A stretch of DNA of 43,077 nucleotides from a virus. Within the stretch, counting starts at the first letter, position 1. Each line of letters begins with the position of its first letter. Below are positions 38,334 through 43,077 of this stretch, piece by piece. The notes beneath the pieces are model-generated. The model saw only the letters and a program-made list of their open reading frames with translations, made no database searches and had not been told where the DNA came from. The translations under genes were made by a program, and so were the position numbers. Location: positions 1-43,077 of the IMG/VR virus record IMGVR_UViG_3300031237_000011; one strand, 5' to 3'.

Positions 38334-38611
38334 CTAGCGCACGTGACACCTGGCGGGCAGCAAGGGCAGCTCGCGACGAAATCTGGCAGCGCATGTCTGA
38401 TCGGCTCAATGAGCTGGACCTCGCAGGTTACGACGCCCTCAAGCCTGAATACGACGCGGCCAATGAGCGTGAAGATGCGGCTTTCAAAGCCTTCATGGAG
38501 GACACGCGCCGCCTTCATGACTATCTCGTAAGTATCGGAGACCGGCTAGACGTGGCCGCGGCGCAAAGGCTCATCGCTCAACACGAAGCAGACGAAGCAA
38601 GCAAGGAGTAG
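38330..38611 (+). CDS. Hypothetical helical protein, 93 aa
   Basis: Coupled to the gene before through ATGA. A charged, helical protein (DTWRAARAARDEIWQRMSDRLNELD) likely to form a coiled coil; ends acidic. The next gene begins at its TAG (TAGTG). No family recognised. Confidence 0.66.
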   Translation: MTSARDTWRAARAARDEIWQRMSDRLNELDLAGYDALKPEYDAANEREDAAFKAFMEDTRRLHDYLVSIGDRLDVAAAQRLIAQHEADEASKE

Positions 38612-39300
38612 TGACCACTATTATGAATATCAACTTTGAATCCTTCCTCCCCAGGTATGAAGAGTACATCAAGCGCGGACTCTCGCCTGGAGTAGGTGAG
38701 CGCGATGGGCAGATGTGCATTGAAGCCGTCGTTTGTGCCGCGCTGGACCTACCCCATGGGGATAACCCTGAATGTGTAGCTGATGCCGTGCGCTCGTACA
38801 AGATCGGACTCAATGATGCAAATTGGAGCTCGCCAGAGGCACGGGCTGCTGGCCTACACGACCTTGGCATCGCTCAGGTAGGGTCAAAGGGCGTAGTAGA
38901 TGACACTGAGTTCGCCCGCCTTATGCAGGAACGCACGATTCGCGTGCTAATACCTACGCTCTTTCGTGAGTTGTTCCCTAACCAGCCTGAACTACTGGCT
39001 GCTGCTGACCGCTGTGAACAAGAAGGCACAGCAGAGGCGGCAGGAGGGGCGGCATGGGCGGCAGTAAGGGCAGCAGAGGCGGCGGCAGTAAGGGCAGCAG
39101 CAAGGGTGGTAGAGGCAGTAAGGGCGGCAAGGGCAGCAGGATGGGCGGCTGAGGCGGCAGGAGCGGCAAGGGCAGCAGGATGGGCGGCAGGGGCGGCTGA
39201 GGCAGCAGCTGGACACACAAACAAGTACCTCCTGCTCAGTGCATCTCTCGCCCTTGAGGTACTGCGCGAGCTTGGCAGTCCTGGCTGTGCTTACGTGTGA
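38611..39300 (+). CDS. Protein with Ala-rich tandem repeat domain, 229 aa
   Basis: Residues 1-140 look folded (CIEAVVCAALDLPHG, NANWSSPEARAAGLHDLGIAQ). Residues 141-200 are Ala-rich 13-residue repeats with WAA, EAA and RAA units, then a helical end (LLLSASLALEVLREL). Similar AAWAAEAA-type repeats occur in phage and actinobacterial proteins of unknown role. The start is GTG 38611 (TAGTG overlap) or ATG four codons later. Confidence 0.68.
   Translation: MTTIMNINFESFLPRYEEYIKRGLSPGVGERDGQMCIEAVVCAALDLPHGDNPECVADAVRSYKIGLNDANWSSPEARAAGLHDLGIAQVGSKGVVDDTEFARLMQERTIRVLIPTLFRELFPNQPELLAAADRCEQEGTAEAAGGAAWAAVRAAEAAAVRAAARVVEAVRAARAAGWAAEAAGAARAAGWAAGAAEAAAGHTNKYLLLSASLALEVLRELGSPGCAYV
39031..39210 (+). 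repeat. Ala-codon repeat tract
   Basis: The tract contains a perfect 26-base direct repeat (39124-39149 and 39163-39188), 39 bases apart, equal to 13 codons. It encodes the Ala-rich domain and is prone to slippage, so copy number may vary between relatives. Confidence 0.75.
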
Positions 39301-39365
39301 GTAGTGACCTCGCAATCATCCTCGTGCTAGTAGGGCTGGTAGCCCTGGAATGGTGGAGAAAATGA
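39297..39365 (+). CDS. Tiny membrane peptide, 22 aa
   Basis: GTG 39297 shares GTGA with the previous stop, and its own TGA overlaps the next ATG. The product is one membrane helix (AIILVLVGLVALEWW) with a basic end. The overlap pattern on both sides supports it as a real gene. Confidence 0.5.
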   Translation: MSSDLAIILVLVGLVALEWWRK

Positions 39366-39538
39366 CCACGATTGCTGACATCAAGAAGGCTGCGAGCAAT
39401 GCGCGTCGAGTTGGTTACCAAATCAACAAGGAAAGTATGACTCATGCTGAAAGTGTAGGAATTTGGCTGCGCGAAATCATGCTGCTGGAAGCGCGCATTC
39501 GTTCTTATGCCCGCGAGCACGGGGTTGGGTCCATATGA
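39362..39538 (+). CDS. Hypothetical helical protein, 58 aa
   Basis: ATG 39362 overlaps the previous stop (ATGA); GGTGGAG is the ribosome site. Helical, basic sequence (IADIKKAASNARRVGYQINKE). Overlaps the next start by ATGA. No family recognised. Confidence 0.6.
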   Translation: MTTIADIKKAASNARRVGYQINKESMTHAESVGIWLREIMLLEARIRSYAREHGVGSI

Positions 39539-39621
39539 CCCCTCTCCTCTTCTGCATCCTCGCCATACTAAGTACCGCGTTCGGCCTGTACTGGGCACTG
39601 GGTCCGTGGCATGAGCCTTAA
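39535..39621 (+). CDS. Tiny membrane peptide, 28 aa
   Basis: ATG 39535 shares ATGA with the previous stop. The product is one membrane helix (LLFCILAILSTAFGLYWAL) ending GPWHEP. The next gene starts within it. Second of two membrane micropeptides around the 58-aa gene. Confidence 0.5.
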   Translation: MTPLLFCILAILSTAFGLYWALGPWHEP

Positions 39622-39760
39622 GCCTTACATCAAGCCCACTGAGACCGGCCAATACTGGGTTATCGTGGGCAACTGGGCATTCCCGTACTTCAAGCAGCTC
39701 TGCAACACAAAGACTGAAGCACGAGCGCTCATGCGCTGGCTCAAGAGTGCCGGCAAATGA
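39611..39760 (+). CDS. Hypothetical small protein, 49 aa
   Basis: ATG 39611 lies ten bases before the previous stop. Sequence PTETGQYWVIVGNWAFPYFK then a basic helix (TEARALMRWLKSAGK); possibly a small DNA-binding fold. Ends with ATGA overlap into the zinc-ribbon gene. Confidence 0.55.
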   Translation: MSLKPYIKPTETGQYWVIVGNWAFPYFKQLCNTKTEARALMRWLKSAGK

Positions 39761-39975
39761 ATGATCTTCACGAGCCGGCAAGTTTCATCCACCCGCCTGT
39801 GAGCTACGATTTGACCGACATAGACCTGCCACGCCACTGTGACCGCTGCGGTGGCTGGCTCCCGCTAAGTAATAAGTGGGAGGTGGAGCAGGACGAGGGT
39901 AAGCTCGTGACCTACTACCAGTGCGTGAAGTGCGGCACTATGAACGTGCTGACGCTGGCAAATTGGTGCAGGTGA
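39757..39975 (+). CDS. Zinc-ribbon protein, 72 aa
   Basis: CDRCGG and CVKCGT, about 25 residues apart, form a zinc ribbon with a short N-terminal extension. ATG 39757 overlaps the preceding stop. Such ribbons may bind host RNA polymerase or nucleic acid. The 77 bases after it hold no gene I can support. Confidence 0.65.
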   Translation: MNDLHEPASFIHPPVSYDLTDIDLPRHCDRCGGWLPLSNKWEVEQDEGKLVTYYQCVKCGTMNVLTLANWCR

Positions 39976-40052
39976 CCACGGACACGGCTTCATGCAAATA
40001 AACGCGCTGAGCAGGCTGTACGTGCCTCACAGGGGTATCAGAGAGGGGAGCT

Positions 40053-40280
40053 ATGAGCATGAGTGTATGGATAAGCAGTCGCAAGAACCCGGATGGCACC
40101 ATCGAGAAGTTCCGTGCTGAGGACATGGGTGGATACATCTGCATCGAGCAGCTCGATGGATTCCAAGGCGATGAGGGAGTAGCGCATCTCCACTTGCCAA
40201 GAGAATCATTCCTGCGATGGGCGCGAGCGCAATCAGTACCTCGGCGCTGGAGATTGCCATGGCACGAGTTGCAGGCTTAG
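40053..40280 (+). CDS. Hypothetical protein, 75 aa
   Basis: ATG 40053 follows GAGAGGGGAGCT, with a second ATG two codons later. Beta-rich start (VWISSRKNPDGTIEKF) and helical end (RESFLRWARAQSVPRRW). Overlaps the next gene by 22 bases. No family recognised. Confidence 0.66.
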   Translation: MSMSVWISSRKNPDGTIEKFRAEDMGGYICIEQLDGFQGDEGVAHLHLPRESFLRWARAQSVPRRWRLPWHELQA

Positions 40281-40438
40281 CACACTGGACCAACACACGT
40301 GAGGGTCACCGTCCCTCCAAGACACGCATCGGGCCGACGCATGAGGTCCCTGCTGGAAGGAGCGCCTTTGGTAAGAAGCTAAGGAACAGGCAGAACAGGC
40401 GTCGCTCACGGCGCAATATGAGGAGGACATTGGGATGA
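40259..40438 (+). CDS. Small very basic protein, 59 aa
   Basis: ATG 40259 has GGAG seven bases upstream. The C-terminus is packed with Arg and Lys (GKKLRNRQNRRRSRRNMRR). It overlaps the previous gene, and its stop overlaps the next start, which supports it. RNA or DNA binding likely. Confidence 0.52.
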   Translation: MARVAGLAHWTNTREGHRPSKTRIGPTHEVPAGRSAFGKKLRNRQNRRRSRRNMRRTLG

Positions 40439-40602
40439 ACGAGAAGCTCCACGAGAAGGGCATTACCTACACCCATGAGCGCTGGTGCCAAGGCTGTTCG
40501 GCGCAGACTGTCCACCGTACCTACCTATCGGGCTATCGGGGCCGGGTCACAGTCACGATCATCTGTCTGGCCTGCGGCCACAGTGGAGGACGGGTCTGCT
40601 AA
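40435..40602 (+). CDS. Zinc-ribbon protein, 55 aa
   Basis: CQGC near residue 18 and CLAC near residue 44, 22 residues apart, with a final Cys at the C-terminus. ATG 40435 lies in an ATGA overlap. Last gene of the small-gene train, directly before the terminator. Confidence 0.63.
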   Translation: MNEKLHEKGITYTHERWCQGCSAQTVHRTYLSGYRGRVTVTIICLACGHSGGRVC

Positions 40603-40630
40603 CCTCTAGCCGGGTGTAAAGTCCAGCACG

Positions 40631-40664
40631 CGCCGCTCTCTAACTCGAAGGGGGCGGCGTTTTG
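40631..40664 (+). terminator. Rho-independent terminator
   Basis: CGCCGCTCTC (40631-40640) pairs with GGGGGCGGCG (40650-40659, two G-U pairs) around a nine-base loop, followed by TTTT. It ends the small-gene operon. Confidence 0.88.
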
Positions 40665-40682
40665 CTATCCAGGTACACCCTT

Positions 40683-40858
40683 GTGACGCCCATTTAGATT
40701 CACTGTGACGGTGTGACGGGTCTACAGAGTATAGAGAGAGAGCCACAGAGGGACACATATAGATCTCTCTCTATATCTCTATCTCTCTCTCTCACTCGTC
40801 ACTTTGTATTTGGAAAATGGATTTTTGCCAGTCACACCCTTGTCACTACACCCGTCAC
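40683..40858. other. Origin-like region with GTGAC iterons
   Basis: The convergent gap 40603-40854 holds three direct GTGACG copies (40683, 40705, 40713) and four inverted GTCAC copies (40798, 40831, 40842, 40854), two of them full CGTCAC. Between them lies a purine/pyrimidine-biased tract. Iterons flanking an easily opened tract next to a replication-type ATPase gene are what a replication origin looks like; not proven. Confidence 0.42.
40730..40775. repeat. 12-bp perfect inverted repeat in a GA/CT tract
   Basis: TATAGAGAGAGA (40730-40741) pairs with TCTCTCTCTATA (40764-40775) around a 22-base loop; further CT repeats continue to 40793. Between the two iteron groups. Confidence 0.75.
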
Positions 40859-41979
40859 AACTGTCGCTGCCAAGCGTCCTCGAAGTCTTGCCGCCTGTAG
40901 CCTCGTGCCTGTTTCTCATTCTCTTGGTAGAGACGCATTCGACTGGGCCGTATGTCGTACTCACGCAGGAGGCGGGCCAGATGCCAAGCGGTTAGTTCGT
41001 AATCCCGATTATGGAACTCGACATGATGCCAGCGTAGCTCCTCATTGCCGAGAAGTAGGCCAACGATGTCCTCGCTGTAGAAGGCGTCCCGATCCTCGGT
41101 GTCGAACAGTTCCTTGATGTCTCGCAGTAGTTCAATGCCCTCGCTCACCTCGAAGTGGCGAGAATGCAGGATGCGCGCTGTTTCTCGTGCTCGCTCAGGC
41201 CAGTCCATACCAAACAGGTCAGCGATAGCAAGCAATGGTTCCCAAAAGTCCATCTGGCGTGAGCTGAGGAAGTCGGGCAAGGCAGGCTCATACTCACCTA
41301 GATAGTTCTCGCATTGGACTAACCAACGTTGGTAGCGAGGAAGTAAGGGAGCCGCTGCTGCTGCCACGATGCGGTCGCGTGCTCGCTCGACCGGATCAGT
41401 TGCTAGCTTGCGGCGCATGACGATGGGAATACTGCGCCCTTCCACCGTGTCGGGTAGTAAGCCCAGCCCAGCCAGTAACTTGGGACCGAATACACCAAAC
41501 TGTCGCAGCACCCAGTTAGGCTTCTCTAAGATGGAGACAGTAGCGCCACGTCTGAAGCCGGCGTCTAGCACACCACGCAGGAAGTCGTCACCCTGGCGCT
41601 GGAAGATGGTCTCCACCTCGTCAATCATCAGTGTGGGCGGCGGGCTAGTGTCGAGTCCGCGCCTGATAGCGGCAGCGGTGGCGTGCGCAGTCTGCCAGGG
41701 CCGAGCGCAGATACGACCCAGCACATCGTAGAGCGTGGTCTTACCACTCTCCTTGTCAGCGGACATCAAGTGCAGGTAGGGTGTGACTTGGGCTGCACTG
41801 ATAGCGTGCGTGTGCGCGACCCAAAGCGTGGCCGCTACTGCCGCCTCGTCACTGAGGACGACAAAGCGGCGGATGTAGGAAACTGTATCGTCTAAGAGGC
41901 TAATATCGTCAGGGGTTAAGCGCTCTTGCAAAAGAACAGACCACCTTTCACTAGCCACCCTCTGGCTAAGCGCTACCAC
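40855..41979 (-). CDS. DUF3631-family ATPase (replication type), 374 aa
   Basis: SADKESGKTT (73-82) is the P-loop, without the usual first Gly, and PTLMIDEVET (116-124) the Walker B. Downstream RGVLDAGFRRGATVS, FGPKLLAGLGLLPDTVEGRSIPIVMRRK and related parts match the DUF3631 family, which elsewhere is the C-terminal part of phage primase-helicases. Here there is no primase domain, so another protein must prime. The start codon is unclear: GTG 41979 has no good ribosome site, and later GTG or TTG codons are possible. Confidence 0.8.
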   Translation of the reverse strand: MVALSQRVASERWSVLLQERLTPDDISLLDDTVSYIRRFVVLSDEAAVAATLWVAHTHAISAAQVTPYLHLMSADKESGKTTLYDVLGRICARPWQTAHATAAAIRRGLDTSPPPTLMIDEVETIFQRQGDDFLRGVLDAGFRRGATVSILEKPNWVLRQFGVFGPKLLAGLGLLPDTVEGRSIPIVMRRKLATDPVERARDRIVAAAAAPLLPRYQRWLVQCENYLGEYEPALPDFLSSRQMDFWEPLLAIADLFGMDWPERARETARILHSRHFEVSEGIELLRDIKELFDTEDRDAFYSEDIVGLLLGNEELRWHHVEFHNRDYELTAWHLARLLREYDIRPSRMRLYQENEKQARGYRRQDFEDAWQRQL

Positions 41980-42051
41980 ACACTTAGAGAGAGGGGCCAG
42001 TGGTAGGTGGCCAGTTCCTATGCGTATTTTAACCCAGGGAAGAGGGAAGCG

Positions 42052-42309
42052 CTACTCATTCAGCGCCTTTTCGTACCGCTCGATCATCGCTTGGGTCCAC
42101 CGCCGCTTGCCCAGCTCCAGGTCGGAGAGCAAGGGCTGGCTCACCTCCATGCGCAGGCTCATCTCCAGTAGGGTGATCTTACGAGCCCGACGCTCTACTC
42201 GCATCTCCGCACCCAGTTCGGCAGCATTGGGCAGGTGGCCACTCCCACCACACATGGGACACGGCCCGCCAATGAGCAGCCGTGGTGCCGGCAATCCTGC
42301 GTAAGTCAT
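42052..42309 (-). CDS. XRE-type HTH regulator with N-terminal Cys pair, 85 aa
   Basis: Residues 31-85 form a lambda-repressor-type helix-turn-helix (LGAEMRVERRARKITLLEMSLRMEVSQPLLSDLELGKRRW in outline). Before it lies CPMCGGSGHLP, a Cys pair with Gly loop and His, perhaps half a zinc site shared in a dimer. ATG 42309 has AGAGGGATTC upstream. Its divergent promoter region overlaps that of the plus-strand genes, so it likely controls both. Confidence 0.75.
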   Translation of the reverse strand: MTYAGLPAPRLLIGGPCPMCGGSGHLPNAAELGAEMRVERRARKITLLEMSLRMEVSQPLLSDLELGKRRWTQAMIERYEKALNE

Positions 42310-42320
42310 ACGAATCCCTC

Positions 42321-42373
42321 TTGACTACTTAGGTTATATGTGCATACTAGACTCGTAGTGAGGAGGAAGTCAA
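42321..42373. promoter_or_regulatory. Overlapping face-to-face promoters
   Basis: Plus strand: TTGACT (42321-42326), then CATACT (42343-42348) after 16 bases. Minus strand: TTGACT (42373-42368), then TAGTAT (42349-42344) after 18 bases. The -35 boxes form an inverted repeat and the -10 boxes overlap, so only one direction can fire at a time, like a genetic switch. Confidence 0.6.
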
Positions 42374-42553
42374 GTGAGTGACCCACTGCACGATGAACAG
42401 TCACCCGAATCGCGAGCTGCGTTAGAGAGACAGCTGCAGGAGGCGATAGAGGCGCGTATGCGACTTATAGATTCGTGGCCTGATAAGCGGTTCGATGAGC
42501 TGAGCCGAAAGATAAGCACGATTCGTGCGGTGCTGAGGAGGCGTGATGACTGA
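42374..42553 (+). CDS. Hypothetical coiled-coil protein, 59 aa
   Basis: GTG 42374 follows GAGGAGGAAGTCAA. Helical and charged throughout (RAALERQLQEAIEARMRLIDSW). Overlaps the next gene by eight bases. First product of the switch promoter on the plus strand; no family recognised. Confidence 0.6.
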   Translation: MSDPLHDEQSPESRAALERQLQEAIEARMRLIDSWPDKRFDELSRKISTIRAVLRRRDD

Positions 42554-42707
42554 GTTAATAAGCAGGTCTTTGGCTGCTGAAATTCTGCGGAAGTTGGCTG
42601 ACCGTCTCGAAGTCGACGCGAAGATTCGCATCACAAATCTTGAGCATCAGGATTGGGATTCACTTCGCAAAGAGCAGGTGACGATCAAATGGGAGAGGGC
42701 GCTGTGA
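42546..42707 (+). CDS. Hypothetical helical protein, 53 aa
   Basis: ATG 42546 lies in the end of the previous gene, with GAGGAGGCGTG as ribosome site. Helical (SLAAEILRKLADRLEVDAKI). Ends with GTGA overlap into the next gene. No family recognised. Confidence 0.58.
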   Translation: MTELISRSLAAEILRKLADRLEVDAKIRITNLEHQDWDSLRKEQVTIKWERAL

Positions 42708-43077
42708 CTAACGACCCCATTGCTGACGAGGGGCGGTGGCACGTTGAGTATCGCAGTGACTCAGGCTACTTCATAACCGACGGCGTCTTAAGGTTTTTGG
42801 TCTACCTCCAAGAGACCGCCATTGAGGTACAGCAGGAACTCAACGCCCTTGAGGACGAGGTGAAGCAGGCGCGGTTCGAAATCGCTACTCTTCGTGCTCA
42901 GCTAGAACAGGCTGAGTCGTTCCACCTTACTCCCACTGAAGAGATGCAGCGAATCGACGCAGCATGGAAGGCTGAACTCGCCTCACTGCGTGCTGAGAAT
43001 GAAGCAACGGAGGACGAGGTGAAGCGGTGGCGGAATGCGCTGACTGCCGTTGTTAACGCAGACATCGGTGCGGATAG
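42704..43077 (+). CDS. Coiled-coil protein, partial (3' end outside window)
   Basis: GTG 42704 overlaps the previous stop. A short beta-like start (WHVEYRSDSGYFITDGVL) precedes a long coiled coil (ELNALEDEVKQARFEIATLRAQLEQ, again from LRAENEATEDEVKRWRN). It runs off the window in frame after 124 codons. The left-edge open frame at 1-114 has similar composition and would continue it if a base is missing at the join. Confidence 0.6.
   Translation, partial: MTNDPIADEGRWHVEYRSDSGYFITDGVLRFLVYLQETAIEVQQELNALEDEVKQARFEIATLRAQLEQAESFHLTPTEEMQRIDAAWKAELASLRAENEATEDEVKRWRNALTAVVNADIGAD

Larger units (their letters stand above)
1..43077. mobile_element. Tailed phage genome (Caudoviricetes), near complete
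   Basis: The whole window is viral. It encodes terminase small and large subunits, portal, scaffold, major capsid, fibre, collar, amidase and holin-like proteins, and a recombination set. Late genes occupy one minus-strand block (8618-36679), and early or replication genes lie on the plus strand either side. No bacterial housekeeping gene, integrase, tRNA or flanking att repeat was seen, so I read it as a free phage genome rather than an integrated prophage. Both ends cut through a plus-strand coiled-coil gene, consistent with a circularly permuted or circular map. Confidence 0.93.

Overview
The window looks like a nearly complete genome of a tailed double-stranded DNA phage (Caudoviricetes). 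It has a small and a large terminase subunit, portal, scaffold, major capsid protein, tail-fibre and collar proteins, endolysin and holin-like proteins, plus a recombination module and an XRE-type regulator. No tail-tube, sheath or tape-measure protein is recognisable, while a very large internal (ejection-type) virion protein is present, so a short-tailed virion is my best guess. The host is not certain. Two secreted proteins (one with a Pro-Thr linker and a C-terminal PPATG-GLL stretch, one dockerin-like) resemble Chloroflexota secreted proteins; this is an inference only.

Layout. (1) 1-2273, plus strand: small coiled-coil and membrane proteins ending in a secreted protein and a strong intrinsic terminator at 2344-2374. 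(2) 2408-8551, plus strand: a promoter carrying a perfect palindrome starts a leaderless gene. Then come a zinc ribbon, a probably structured RNA region (3773-3980), a Cas4-like nuclease, an Rv2179c-like 3'-5' exonuclease, a Sak4-like ATPase, an XPF/ERCC4-like nuclease that seems to start at AUC, a DUF4326 protein and small proteins. (3) 8138-8617: convergent junction holding three copies of an unusual hairpin motif. (4) 8618-36679, minus strand: the late region, read right to left. It runs TerS, tiny proteins, a nucleotidyltransferase-like protein, TerL, portal, small proteins, ejection protein, Com-like zinc ribbon, scaffold, capsid, virion/fibre proteins, tail proteins, holin-like protein and amidase. 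Genes mostly overlap by 1 or 4 bases. (5) 36744-40602, plus strand: a train of very small unknown genes driven by near-consensus promoters, ending in an intrinsic terminator. (6) 40603-40854: origin-like intergenic region. (7) 40855-42309, minus strand: a DUF3631 ATPase and an HTH regulator. (8) 42321-43077, plus strand: a face-to-face promoter region, then small genes running off the window end.

The last gene runs off the right edge and a compatible coiled-coil tail enters at the left edge, so the window may be a linearised circular map. The two frames agree only if at least one base is missing between the ends. No tRNA, integrase, insertion sequence or CRISPR array was seen. The absence of an integrase argues against classical integrative lysogeny, although a regulator is present. 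No gene-free stretch exceeds 300 bases; the longest (3773-4000, 35886-36151, 40603-40854) are described individually.
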